DNA of 64,000 nucleotides from the NCBI GenBank assembly GCA_021325375.1, contig JAJPHG010000034.1:90664-154663 (forward strand), read 5' to 3'. Position 1 is the stretch's first letter. Each line of letters begins with the position of its first letter. The translations under genes and the position numbers were made by a program. Below the pieces are notes generated by a model, which was not told the origin of the DNA, made no database searches, and worked only from the letters and a program-made list of their open reading frames with translations. Source of the stretch: Alphaproteobacteria bacterium. GTDB lineage: Bacteria > Pseudomonadota > Alphaproteobacteria > Micropepsales > Micropepsaceae. Of the stretch, positions 44,625-53,131 are shown in pieces.

Positions 44625-45514
44625 GTCTGAGCAAGCAACGGTCTCGCAACGAAGCGCACAAAACCCGCGCGGCGCTCGCGCGCCGGTGTTCAGATTTCGC
44701 GACGCGGGTCGCATCGTATACGGACGATCTTGGCATCGGACCCGGCGCGGTCGTCTCCTTCTATTGGCCGATGGGTGATGAGGCCGATCCGCGCGCTCTG
44801 GCGGCACGGCTCGCGCAGCAAGGCCACGCCTTGGCGCTGCCCGTGACCGTCAAGAAGGGCGCGCCGCTCGTCTTCCGGCTCTGGCGCGAGGGCGATGCGC
44901 TCGTCGTCCATGCGTTCGGGATGCATGAGCCGGCCGCCAGCGCGCCTGAGATGAGACCGGACGTGCTGCTCGTGCCGCTGCTCGCGTTCGATGCGCGCGG
45001 GCACAGGCTCGGCTATGGCGGCGGCTTCTATGACCGCACGCTGGCCGCGCTCGAGACCAAGCTCGCGATCGGCATCGCCTATGCGGGGCAGGAGACCGAT
45101 ACGCTCCCCATTGATGGACGCGACCATCCGCTCGACATGGTGGTGACGGAGCAGGGCGTGCGGGACTTTCGCGGCACGGGAAGATTGCGGCTGCTGAATG
45201 CCCGGCAGCGCGAAATCGTGCGCGTCTGTCTTCGCGTCGCCGCCGACGAGCCGGACGTGTTTCCGGAATGGGAGTTCTCGACGTTGTTCGGCTTGACGCG
45301 GGCGGAGGTCACGTCCGTCGCGGATGCGTGGCCGGACTGCGGCGAGAACATGAGCCTCGCCATCGGCAACGCGCTGAACAATCTATTGGGCTATCCGCAC
45401 TACTGGCAGGGCGATTGGGACGCTCATTTCGCGTTCACCAAAGCCGATCTCGCGGCGACTCTCGCGGCGTGGCGCGGGGATCGGCCGGCTCGCTATTTCG
45501 ACGCGCTCGTTTAG
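44621..45514 (+). CDS. 5-formyltetrahydrofolate cyclo-ligase with extra C-terminal domain
   Basis: Residues 1-185 are a 5-formyl-THF cyclo-ligase (methenyl-THF synthetase; YgfA family): SFYWPMGDEADPRALAARL, PLLAFDARGHRLGYGGGFYDRTL and GIAYAGQE...PLDMVVTEQGV. About 110 further residues follow (REIVRVCLRVAADEPDVFPEWEFSTLFGL ... NNLLGYPHYWQGDW), which I know only as a free-standing small protein type. Single-domain relatives are about 190-200 residues long. Normal genes of this kind follow zapA/6S RNA and precede ymdB, as here. Confidence 0.9.
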   Translation: MSLSKQRSRNEAHKTRAALARRCSDFATRVASYTDDLGIGPGAVVSFYWPMGDEADPRALAARLAQQGHALALPVTVKKGAPLVFRLWREGDALVVHAFGMHEPAASAPEMRPDVLLVPLLAFDARGHRLGYGGGFYDRTLAALETKLAIGIAYAGQETDTLPIDGRDHPLDMVVTEQGVRDFRGTGRLRLLNARQREIVRVCLRVAADEPDVFPEWEFSTLFGLTRAEVTSVADAWPDCGENMSLAIGNALNNLLGYPHYWQGDWDAHFAFTKADLAATLAAWRGDRPARYFDALV

Positions 45515-45519
45515 ACCGT

Positions 45520-46209
45520 TCACCACACGCCCGGGATGAGGCGCCAGCGCACGCGCGCCTTGTACGCGGCGTAGCCGGGAAGCTCGCGTTCGAGCAGCCG
45601 CTCTTCGGCGACCGCGCGCGGCGCGATGCCGATGACGAACAGGAGCACGAACGGGAGTCCATAGAGCGAGCCGAGAAGCAGCGGCATGCCTATGAGATAG
45701 AGCATCGCGAACGCGTACATCGGATGGCGCACGACGGCATAGGGCCCGGTGTCGATCACGCGCTGGTCGCGCTCGCGCTGTACGCGGACCACCGGCGCTG
45801 CGAAGCTGTTGGCGCGGAATACGAACGTCGTCGCCCAGAAGCCGAGGATCACCAGCGCGCCGCCGGTTGCGTTCAGCCAGACGGGCAGGTGCGACAGATG
45901 CCAGCGCCGCGCGTCCAGCGCCATCAGGGCAAGCCACGCGAACCACACGCCGATGAAGACGAGCAGGAAGACGCGGTCCCAGCCCGCCTGTCCCCGCTGG
46001 TTCAGCGTCAGGCGCGATTCCAGCAACGCCGGATCGCGCTTGATGAGCCACAGGCTGAAGCCGATGCTTCCGAGCACGAAGATCGCGAGGAACGCCCAGC
46101 CCTGCCACCAGGCGAGATCGCCCGCGGCGGCGAAGAGGTCAGCGCCCATCAGGCCGAGCCATACCCCGGTGCGGACGAAAAGGACGGTACGCAATTTCGC
46201 TTCCGTCAC
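45520..46209 (-). CDS. Isoprenylcysteine carboxyl methyltransferase-like membrane protein
   Basis: A 229-residue membrane protein with about five hydrophobic segments and the family motif DTGPYAVVRHPMYAFAML, followed by EERLLERELPGYAAYKARVRWRLIPGVW. This is the ICMT/PEMT-like fold that binds SAM in the membrane; bacterial substrates are generally unknown. It lies between two rightward genes and is convergent with the cyclo-ligase gene, whose stop is five bases away. Confidence 0.85.
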   Translation of the reverse strand: MTEAKLRTVLFVRTGVWLGLMGADLFAAAGDLAWWQGWAFLAIFVLGSIGFSLWLIKRDPALLESRLTLNQRGQAGWDRVFLLVFIGVWFAWLALMALDARRWHLSHLPVWLNATGGALVILGFWATTFVFRANSFAAPVVRVQRERDQRVIDTGPYAVVRHPMYAFAMLYLIGMPLLLGSLYGLPFVLLFVIGIAPRAVAEERLLERELPGYAAYKARVRWRLIPGVW

Positions 46210-46237
46210 GGCGCGGTCTTCGTGTTAAGACACATCC

Positions 46238-47050
46238 ATGCGCATCCTATTCATCGGCGACATCATCGGAAAGCCGGGCCGCGACGTGGTGGCCGAGGAG
46301 CTGCCGCGCCTGCGCGACGCGCTCAAGCTCGATTTCGTCATCGCCAATGGAGAGAACGCGGCGGGCGGCTTCGGACTCACGCGCGCGACCGCGAACGAGA
46401 TCTTCGGCGCGGGCGTCGACTGCATCACGACCGGCAATCACTGGGCGGACCAGAAGGAGATCCTCTCCTTCATCTCCGACGAGGACCGCATCCTGCGCCC
46501 GAAGAACTATCCTGCCGGCACGCCGGGCAAGGGCGCCAATCTCTACACCTCGCGCGAAGGCGCGAGCGTGCTGGTCGTCAATGTCATGGGACGCGTGTTC
46601 ATGGATCCGCTCGACGACCCCTTCGCGGCGGTGGAGGCGGAGCTCGCGGCGTGTCCCCTGGGCGAGGGCGCCGACGCGATCGTCGTCGACATGCATGCGG
46701 AGGCGACGAGCGAGAAGATGGCGATGGGCCATTTCTGCGACGGCCGCGCGAGCTTGGTCGTCGGCACCCACAGCCACGTGCCGACCGCCGACGCGCAGGT
46801 CTTCCCCGGCGGCACGGCGTACCAGACCGACGCCGGCGCCTGCGCCGACTACGACAGCGTCATCGGCATGGACAAGTTCGAGCCGGTGCAGCGCTTCATC
46901 AGGAAGATCTCTGGCAGCCGCTACTCCCCCGCCACTGGCCCCGCCACGCTCTGCGCCGTGTTCGTCGAGACGAACGCGCGCGGCCTCGCCGCCCGCGTCG
47001 AGCCGGTGCGCGTCGGCGGGCGGTTGAAGCAGACGCTGCCGGATGTTTGA
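46238..47050 (+). CDS. ymdB: YmdB-family metallophosphoesterase
   Basis: A 270-residue phosphoesterase (TIGR00282 family). It begins MRILFIGDIIGKPGRDVV and shows VIANGENAAGGFGLTRATANEI, CITTGNHWADQKE, VDMHAEATSEKMAMGHFCDGRASLVVGTHSHVPTADAQVFPGG and YQTDAGACADYDSVIGMDK. Homologues hydrolyse cyclic nucleotides. In many Alphaproteobacteria the gene follows the 5-formyl-THF cyclo-ligase, matching the order here. Its 3' end overlaps the next gene by eight bases. Confidence 0.9.
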   Translation: MRILFIGDIIGKPGRDVVAEELPRLRDALKLDFVIANGENAAGGFGLTRATANEIFGAGVDCITTGNHWADQKEILSFISDEDRILRPKNYPAGTPGKGANLYTSREGASVLVVNVMGRVFMDPLDDPFAAVEAELAACPLGEGADAIVVDMHAEATSEKMAMGHFCDGRASLVVGTHSHVPTADAQVFPGGTAYQTDAGACADYDSVIGMDKFEPVQRFIRKISGSRYSPATGPATLCAVFVETNARGLAARVEPVRVGGRLKQTLPDV

Positions 47051-47960
47051 TTGGCGGGGAAGGCTGAAAAGTCTTGCCGGCGTCGAGCCCGTCCGCTCCG
47101 GTGACGCCTATCACGTCTTCACCCGCAAATACGATGTGACCGTCGATGCCGGACAGCTCGACGACGTCCTCGGCCCGCTCGGTTCCGAGCAGGCGCACGA
47201 ACTGGAGGAGGCGTGGAACCTGTTCGAAACGCGCATGACCGCGTGGAAGACGGACGCCTCTTTGCATGCGCTGGAGATGTCCAACGCCCTATGCCGCGCG
47301 ATGAGCCCACAGGCGCGCGCCGATACGATCGTGGCGCTCCTCGTCGACCAGTCGGGATCGATGCGCGGTCCGAAGATGCTCTTGGCAGCCGCTGCCGTCG
47401 ATGCGGCGCAAGCCGCGCTTTCGGGCATCGGCATCGCCGTGGAAATGCTTGGGTTCACGACCGTTGATTGGCGCGGCGGCCGCGCGCGCCGATTGTGGTC
47501 GCGGCTGGGAAGGCCGAGGAGCCCGGGCCGGCTTTGCGATCTTCTGCACATCGTCTACCGCGACGCATCCGAGCGCGGCTCCGGTACCGGCGGCTATGCC
47601 TATCGAGGAATGCTGCGGCCGGACCTGCCCAAGGAAAACGTCGACGGCGAAGCGGTCGAATGGGCCGCCTCGCGCTTGAGGTCCCGCCCGCAACGCGGTC
47701 GGGTTCTGCTGGTCGTTTCGGACGGCGCGCCGGTCGACGATTCGACGCTCAAGGAAAACGGCGCGAGCTATTTGAGCGACCACCTGCATGCGGTCATCGC
47801 GCGAGAGGCCGCCGGGATTTCGATCTGCGGGCTTGGGCTTCAGCATCACGCCTCGAAGTATTATGCGACCTATGCGGACGTGCTCGTTCTCGATCAATTG
47901 GCGCCGGCCTTGTTCGATCTCTTGCAGCGTGGGATTCTCGCGGGCGCGCCGGCTGGGTGA
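47043..47960 (+). CDS. CobT-like von Willebrand factor A domain protein
   Basis: A 305-residue protein that matches the C-terminal VWA portion of cobaltochelatase CobT: MIDAS motif VDQSGSMRGPKM, VEMLGFTTVDWRGGRARRLW, PGRLCDLLHIVYRDA, KENVDGEAVEWAASRLRSRP and VLLVVSDGAPVDDSTL. The long acidic N-terminal half of a true CobT is missing, and no cobN, cobS or other cobalamin gene is nearby. It may therefore work with another AAA+ partner. Overlaps ymdB by eight bases, so likely co-translated. Confidence 0.85.
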   Translation: MFDWRGRLKSLAGVEPVRSGDAYHVFTRKYDVTVDAGQLDDVLGPLGSEQAHELEEAWNLFETRMTAWKTDASLHALEMSNALCRAMSPQARADTIVALLVDQSGSMRGPKMLLAAAAVDAAQAALSGIGIAVEMLGFTTVDWRGGRARRLWSRLGRPRSPGRLCDLLHIVYRDASERGSGTGGYAYRGMLRPDLPKENVDGEAVEWAASRLRSRPQRGRVLLVVSDGAPVDDSTLKENGASYLSDHLHAVIAREAAGISICGLGLQHHASKYYATYADVLVLDQLAPALFDLLQRGILAGAPAG

Positions 47961-48031
47961 CGGGGAGCGCGGTTGCGGGGTTGCCGCGTGCGCTGCAGAA
48001 TGCGCCTTCCGGCCGGCGAGGGGGACGCTGC

Positions 48032-48964
48032 ATGGAGATGCCCGAAAAGCTGCACGTCTATACCGGCGCGGTCTATGACAGCACGCGCTGGGACCGTTTC
48101 GCGTTGCGCGAAGGCGATATCGTCGTCTGCACGCCGCCCAAGACGGGCACGACCTGGACGCAGATGCTCTGCGCGCTCATCGTGCATCAGACGCCCGACC
48201 TGCCGTTACCGCTGACGCGCCTGTCGCGCTGGCTCGACCGCACGGCGCAGCCGGTCGAGGAGGTCGCGGCCGAGTTCGAGGCGCAGGATTTCCGCCGCGT
48301 GATCAAGACGCACACCCCGCTCGACGGCCTCGCCTACGACGCGCGCGCCTCTTATGTCGTGTGCGGGCGCGATCCGCGCGACGCGTTCCTGTCGATGGTG
48401 GACCATCTGGCCAACCTCTCCGACGCGACACGGGCCGAGATCGCGGGCCGCCTCGCCGCGGTGGGCGGGGCGGCGGCGTTCCCGTCCGGCGTCGACGAGA
48501 TGTTCGAGATGTGGATGACGAAGCCCGAAAAGCCGTGGATGCAGGACGGCTTTCCCTGGGGCTCGGTGTTCTACTACATGTCGAGCTTCTGGAAGTTCCG
48601 TACACTGAATAATATCCACTTCCTGCACTATTCCGACCTGCTCGGCGACCTGGACGGCGAGATGCGGCGGCTGAGCGCGTTCCTTAGCGTCCCCGTCGAC
48701 GAAGCGCGATGGCCCGTTCTCGTCGAGGCGGCGCGCTTCTCCCGGATGCGCGCCAAGGCCGACGCCGCGGCACCTGGCGCGCATCTGGGCGAATGGCGCG
48801 ACGCGAACGCGTTCTTCAGAAAAGCGCGCCTTGGCGAATGGCGCGAGGTGCTCTCGCCCGGGAGCCGGGCGCTCTACGACAAGCTGTCGCGCGAACGCCT
48901 CGAGCCGCAGCTCAGGCTCTGGCTCGAAAGCGGCCGCCGCGCTTGCGACCCCAAGGCGAGGTGA
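48032..48964 (+). CDS. Aryl/alkyl sulfotransferase-like enzyme
   Basis: A 310-residue cytosolic sulfotransferase (Sulfotransfer_1 fold). The 5'-phosphosulfate loop is VVCTPPKTGTTWTQMLCALI, the 3'-phosphate region is YVVCGRDPRDAFLSMVDHL, and the P-loop-like C-terminal segment ends FRKARLGEWREVLSPGSRALYDKL. This is the PAPS-dependent type that sulfates alcohols, steroids or phenols in other organisms. The ATG at 48032 has GAGGGGG upstream. The acceptor is unknown. Confidence 0.88.
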   Translation: MEMPEKLHVYTGAVYDSTRWDRFALREGDIVVCTPPKTGTTWTQMLCALIVHQTPDLPLPLTRLSRWLDRTAQPVEEVAAEFEAQDFRRVIKTHTPLDGLAYDARASYVVCGRDPRDAFLSMVDHLANLSDATRAEIAGRLAAVGGAAAFPSGVDEMFEMWMTKPEKPWMQDGFPWGSVFYYMSSFWKFRTLNNIHFLHYSDLLGDLDGEMRRLSAFLSVPVDEARWPVLVEAARFSRMRAKADAAAPGAHLGEWRDANAFFRKARLGEWREVLSPGSRALYDKLSRERLEPQLRLWLESGRRACDPKAR

Positions 48965-49046
48965 GCGTTCACCGTCTCCCGCCGCCGCCTACCATTCGTC
49001 ACGCCCAGGTGATAAAGTGGCGTGGGGTTGGTTTCGGGGGAATCTG

Positions 49047-50390
49047 ATGAAAATCGCTCGCGCCGCGGCGGCAGTTTGTGTCGGTTTGCTGACGATGGCG
49101 GGGGCGCAGCCTGGCTTCGCCGCCCTGCTGGCGCCGAAATTGTTCCTCTCCGCCGATGGCGTGGCGCTGTCGTCGGTCCCCGGCAAGAAGGTGCTCAAGC
49201 GTTCCATCGAGGTGACACGCACGACCGGCAGGATCGCGGCCGCCTGGACCGCTTCCTCCGACCAGAGCTGGCTCACCGTGACGCCGAGCGGGGCAACGGG
49301 AGACAAGCTGACCGTCCAGGCCAGCACCAACGGCCTCAGCCCCGACCAGGCCTATACCGCGAACGTCACGGTCTCGACCGATGACGGCTTCACCGACAGC
49401 GAGACGCTGCATGTCGGATTGTGGATCGGCTCGAGCGCGCCCGCCACGGTGGAGGTGCAGCAGAACGCGCTGTCCATCGCGACCAATCCCGTGCTGCCCT
49501 ACGCCTATGTGTCCGACGGCGGCAGCTCCGTCCTCGTCTACAACGTGTACAGCGGAAAGAAGGCCGCGACGTTCAAGAACGTGGCGCCGTCGGTCGGCTA
49601 TATGGACGTGAGCAGCGACGGCGGCACGCTGTTCGCCGCCGACACGACAAACGCCAAGATCGTCGCTGTCGATGCGGCGGCCGGCACCGTGCTGGGCAGC
49701 TACGCCGTCGGCTATCCGATCGACAGCAGTTTCAACATGGTCTACGCCCGCCCCTACGGCCAGCCCGCGCTCTATCTCGCCGCCAACGGCAACGGCGCCG
49801 GCGGCGTCATCGCCTATCCCTCCGGCAACGCGCTGATAAGCGGCGGATTCGACGGCGGCGGCAGCTTCATGGCGGTGACGCCCGACGGCCGCAGCATCTA
49901 CACGCTGATGACGTTCACGTCGCCCGGGTCTCTCTACGGCTACTCCCTCAGCGCGAACAGCAAGGGCTTCAGGCTGAAGCCGACGGGCTCGCAGCGCATC
50001 GAGGGCGAGAATTGCGAGGATCTCGCGGTGTCGCGCGACGGCAAGCACGTCTATCCCGCCTGCGGCGCGCCGTACGAGTTCGACGTCTATGACGGCAAGA
50101 GCCTGCTCCAGGTGCAGACGCTGCCCGCCAATCCCTATCCGAACAATGCCGAGGTCGACACCTTCGACAACTTCGTGGGCGGGCTGAACGGGCTGGACGC
50201 TCCCGACGACATCTTCGTCTACAATCAGAAAGCCAAATCACTCGGCGACGTCGCGACCACGGACTACAGCGAGGAGGAAGGACAGCAGCCGGCATCGGTG
50301 AAGGTGTCGGGCGACTCGACCCGCGTGGTCTCGTCCACCAACTACGTCTTCAACCATACGCAGGTGCTGATCTTCCGCAGCCTGCCCTAG
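49047..50390 (+). CDS. Exported BACON-domain/beta-propeller protein
   Basis: A 447-residue exported protein with a signal peptide (ARAAAAVCVGLLTMAGAQPGFA). Residues about 30-135 are a BACON-type Ig-like domain (IAAAWTASSDQSWLTVTPSG...DKLTVQASTNGLS...YTANVTVST). The remainder reads like a beta-propeller with repeats of YVSDGGSSVLVYNVYSG, LFAADTTNAKIVAVDAAAG and VSRDGKHVYPACG. Carbohydrate or cell-surface interaction is plausible but inferred. GGGGGAA precedes the ATG. Confidence 0.8.
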   Translation: MKIARAAAAVCVGLLTMAGAQPGFAALLAPKLFLSADGVALSSVPGKKVLKRSIEVTRTTGRIAAAWTASSDQSWLTVTPSGATGDKLTVQASTNGLSPDQAYTANVTVSTDDGFTDSETLHVGLWIGSSAPATVEVQQNALSIATNPVLPYAYVSDGGSSVLVYNVYSGKKAATFKNVAPSVGYMDVSSDGGTLFAADTTNAKIVAVDAAAGTVLGSYAVGYPIDSSFNMVYARPYGQPALYLAANGNGAGGVIAYPSGNALISGGFDGGGSFMAVTPDGRSIYTLMTFTSPGSLYGYSLSANSKGFRLKPTGSQRIEGENCEDLAVSRDGKHVYPACGAPYEFDVYDGKSLLQVQTLPANPYPNNAEVDTFDNFVGGLNGLDAPDDIFVYNQKAKSLGDVATTDYSEEEGQQPASVKVSGDSTRVVSSTNYVFNHTQVLIFRSLP

Positions 50391-50447
50391 GCGGCCGAAA
50401 ATACCCGCGCCGCGAACGCGGTTGAAACCGGGCCGCGGACGGCCATT

Positions 50448-50472
50448 CTTTCCGAAACGCCATTTCGGAAAG
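50448..50472 (+). promoter_or_regulatory. Perfect hairpin overlapping the aldo-keto reductase ribosome-binding site
   Basis: CTTTCCGAAA (50448-50457), a five-base loop, then TTTCGGAAAG (50463-50472). The right arm includes the AAAG of the ribosome-binding site AAAGGA (50469-50474), eight bases before the ATG, so the hairpin could hide it. A DNA operator is the alternative. Confidence 0.55.
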
Positions 50473-50481
50473 GACTTCGCC

Positions 50482-51510
50482 ATGGAACATCGCCAGCTCG
50501 GACGCTCCGGCTTCTTCGTGCCCGAATTGAGCTTCGGCACCGGCACCTTCGGCGGCAAGGGCGGGCTTGCCGGATGGGGCTCGACGGACGCCGCCGGCGC
50601 CACGCGCATCGTAGACATCTGCCTGGAGCACGGCATCACCATGTTCGATTCCGCCGACATCTATTCCGGCGGCGCGTCGGAGGAGGTCCTGGGCGCCGCG
50701 ATCAAGGGCCGCCGCGACAAGGTGCTGATCTCCACCAAAGCCACGTTCCGCGCCGGCGCCGGCGCCAACGACGTCGGCTCGTCGCGCTTCCACCTGACGC
50801 GCGCGGTCGAGGGCGCGCTGAAACGTCTTGGTACGGATCATATCGACCTGTTCCAGCTCCACGGCTACGACGCCAAGACGCCGCCGGAGGAGATGCTCTC
50901 CACGCTCGACGCGCTGATCCGCGCGGGCAAGATCGGCTATATCGGCGTCTCGAACTTCTCCGGCTGGCATCTGATGAAGGCGCTGGCCTGCGCCGAGCGC
51001 TACGGCCTGCCGCGGTTCGTCGCCAACCAGACCTATTATTCGCTCGTCGGCCGCGACTATGAGTGGGAGCTGATGCCGCTCGGCCTCGACCAGGGCGTGG
51101 GCGCGGTGGTGTGGTCGCCCTTGGGCTGGGGCCGGCTCACCGGCAAGATCCGCCGCGGCAAGCCGCTTCCCGAAGTGAGCCGCCTGCACACCACCGCCGA
51201 TTTCGGCCCTCCGGTCGACGACGAGCATCTCTACCGTGTTGTCGACGCGCTGGATGCGGTCGCTGAGGAGACGGGCAAGAGCGTGCCGCAGGTCGCGCTC
51301 AACTGGCTGCTGCAGCGGCCGACGATCGCCACCGTCGTCATCGGCGCGCGTGACGAGAAGCAGCTCAAGGACAATCTCGGCGCCGTGGGCTGGAGCCTGA
51401 CGGCGGACCAGATCAAGCGCCTCGACAAGGCGAGCGCGGTGACGCTCGCCTATCCCTACTGGCACCAGCGCCAGTTCAAGGAACGCAACCCGTTCCCGAC
51501 AAGGGTGTGA
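50482..51510 (+). CDS. Aldo/keto reductase
   Basis: A 342-residue NADPH-dependent oxidoreductase. It starts MEHRQLGRSGFFVPELSFG; the catalytic tetrad can be read (Asp in FDSADIYSGG, Tyr of that loop, Lys in STKATFR, His in LFQLHGYD). The C-terminal NADP-binding part is VVWSPLGWGRLTGKI and IGARDEKQLKDNLGAV. Substrate unknown. A perfect hairpin in the leader covers its ribosome-binding site. Confidence 0.93.
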   Translation: MEHRQLGRSGFFVPELSFGTGTFGGKGGLAGWGSTDAAGATRIVDICLEHGITMFDSADIYSGGASEEVLGAAIKGRRDKVLISTKATFRAGAGANDVGSSRFHLTRAVEGALKRLGTDHIDLFQLHGYDAKTPPEEMLSTLDALIRAGKIGYIGVSNFSGWHLMKALACAERYGLPRFVANQTYYSLVGRDYEWELMPLGLDQGVGAVVWSPLGWGRLTGKIRRGKPLPEVSRLHTTADFGPPVDDEHLYRVVDALDAVAEETGKSVPQVALNWLLQRPTIATVVIGARDEKQLKDNLGAVGWSLTADQIKRLDKASAVTLAYPYWHQRQFKERNPFPTRV

Positions 51511-51639
51511 ACTCAAGCGGCGTCGAGGCGGATGGATTCCCGCAGAAGTTTAAGCCGTGGAACATGCGCATGCTTGTCCCCGTGGCGGCGCGCTGCGCAT
51601 TCCTGTAGTTTCGCCGCGTCGGGGAGACGGGGGAAAGCC

Positions 51640-52857
51640 ATGCTGTCGAGAGTTTCGCGTGTTGCCGCCATCGCGCTTGTCATGACGGGAACGGCCGCGG
51701 GCGTGGTTGAGGCGCGCGACATCAAGGTGCTGCACGCGTTTCGCGGCGGCAAAGACGGTGGGGGGCCGTCTTCGGGACTGACGTCCGACACGCAAGGCAA
51801 TCTTTACGGCACCACGACCACGGGCGGCAAAGGCTCCTGCAACGGCGGCGGCGGCTGCGGCACGGTGTTCGAGATCGCCGCGGGCACCGTAAAGAAAAAA
51901 ACGCTCTACACCTTCAAGGGCAAGAACGACGGCAGCGCGCCCATGGGAGCGGTGACCGTCGGTTCGGACGGTTCGGTCTATGGCGTCGCCTCGGCCAGCG
52001 GCGCTCCCTGCGGCTGCGGAACGGTGTTCAAGATCCGTCCCGACGGCACGGAAAAGACGCTCTATAAATTCCTGGGCGGCACGGACGGCTCGAAGCCGCT
52101 TGCCGGCGTGACGCTCGATGCGAGCGGCAACATCTACGGCACGACGCAACAGGGCGGCGGCGGTTGCGGTTGCGGAACGGTATACGAGCTGACGCCGGAC
52201 GGCACCGAAACCATCCTGCACAGCTTCACGGGCGGCGCGGATGGCGGAGATCCCTGGAGCGGCGTGGCATTCGACAGCGCCGGAAATCTCTATGGAACGA
52301 CGCAAGACGGCGGCACCGGCTGCTCGTTCGAATGCGGAACGCTCTTCAAGATCGCGACAAACGGCACGAAGAGCGTCGTCCATAATTTCGGCGTCGACGT
52401 CGAGGATGGCGGCGCCCCGATGGGTGCGCTGGTCTTCGACAACACGGGAACGCTGTGGGGCACGACCCTGCAGGGCGGCGATTCCGTCCGCGGCACGCTC
52501 TACAAGGTCACGCCGGACGGCACGGAAAGCGTGGTGTGGGCGTTTGGCGGATTTCAGGACGGTGCGTTTCCTGAGGACGGCGTCGTCTTCGACGGCACGG
52601 GCAATCTCTACGGCACGCTTCCCACCGACGGCAGCGAAGGTCCCGGCATGATCTTCAAATGGTCGATCGCGGGCCAGAGCGAGAGCATCGTCTATGCGTT
52701 TCCGGGGCTTCCGGCCGGGCGCGGGCCGTCGGGGCTGCTCGCCTTCGACGCCGGGGGGCACATGTATGGAACGACCTCTTCCGGCGGCGGCAACAACGCG
52801 ACGGGCTGCGATCCGAACGGGTGCGGCGAGGCGTTCAAGCTGCCTGCGCCGAAATAG
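51640..52857 (+). CDS. GloVer-repeat (GNLYGTT) exported protein
   Basis: A 405-residue exported protein with a signal peptide (ending TAAGVVEA). It contains at least seven copies of a roughly 55-residue unit centred on G-N-L-Y-G-T-T and GTVFKI/GTLYKV-type strands: GNLYGTTTTGG, GSVYGVASASG, GNIYGTTQQGG, GNLYGTTQDGG, GTLWGTTLQGG, GNLYGTLPTDG and GHMYGTTSSGG. The repeats also hold paired cysteines (GGCGTVF, CGCGTVY). This is the choice-of-anchor tandem GloVer family, likely a beta-propeller or solenoid. Function unknown. Confidence 0.82.
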   Translation: MLSRVSRVAAIALVMTGTAAGVVEARDIKVLHAFRGGKDGGGPSSGLTSDTQGNLYGTTTTGGKGSCNGGGGCGTVFEIAAGTVKKKTLYTFKGKNDGSAPMGAVTVGSDGSVYGVASASGAPCGCGTVFKIRPDGTEKTLYKFLGGTDGSKPLAGVTLDASGNIYGTTQQGGGGCGCGTVYELTPDGTETILHSFTGGADGGDPWSGVAFDSAGNLYGTTQDGGTGCSFECGTLFKIATNGTKSVVHNFGVDVEDGGAPMGALVFDNTGTLWGTTLQGGDSVRGTLYKVTPDGTESVVWAFGGFQDGAFPEDGVVFDGTGNLYGTLPTDGSEGPGMIFKWSIAGQSESIVYAFPGLPAGRGPSGLLAFDAGGHMYGTTSSGGGNNATGCDPNGCGEAFKLPAPK

Positions 52858-52870
52858 CGGTCGGCTCGGC

Positions 52871-53131
52871 TTACGCCGCGTCCAGCCTGGCAGCCTCGGC
52901 GTCGATTTCGGCGCGCAGGCGGGCGGCTTCGTCCGGATCGGAGAGCTTGCCCAGGAGCGACGGCCAAACGGTTTCGCGATAGGTCGCGACCGTCGAGGCC
53001 TTCCACGGCCAACTCGCCGCAGCCTGCATTTTGGCGAGCATCTCCCGCAGCCGGTCCCGCACGGCGGCCGTGTCCGCCACGTATCGGGGAAGCTCTTCTT
53101 CGGCAAACAGGCTGGGTTGCCTAGCGCGCAT
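52871..53131 (-). CDS. Small hypothetical protein of the restriction-modification islet
   Basis: An 86-residue, mainly helical, acidic protein (RARQPSLFAEEELPRYVADTAAVRDRLREMLAKMQ ... LLGKLSDPDEAARLRAEIDAEA). Its start overlaps the 3' end of the restriction-modification gene by 11 bases, so they are probably co-transcribed. I do not recognise the family. A role with the methylase, such as a regulator or subunit, is possible but only inferred from position. Confidence 0.65.
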   Translation of the reverse strand: MRARQPSLFAEEELPRYVADTAAVRDRLREMLAKMQAAASWPWKASTVATYRETVWPSLLGKLSDPDEAARLRAEIDAEAARLDAA

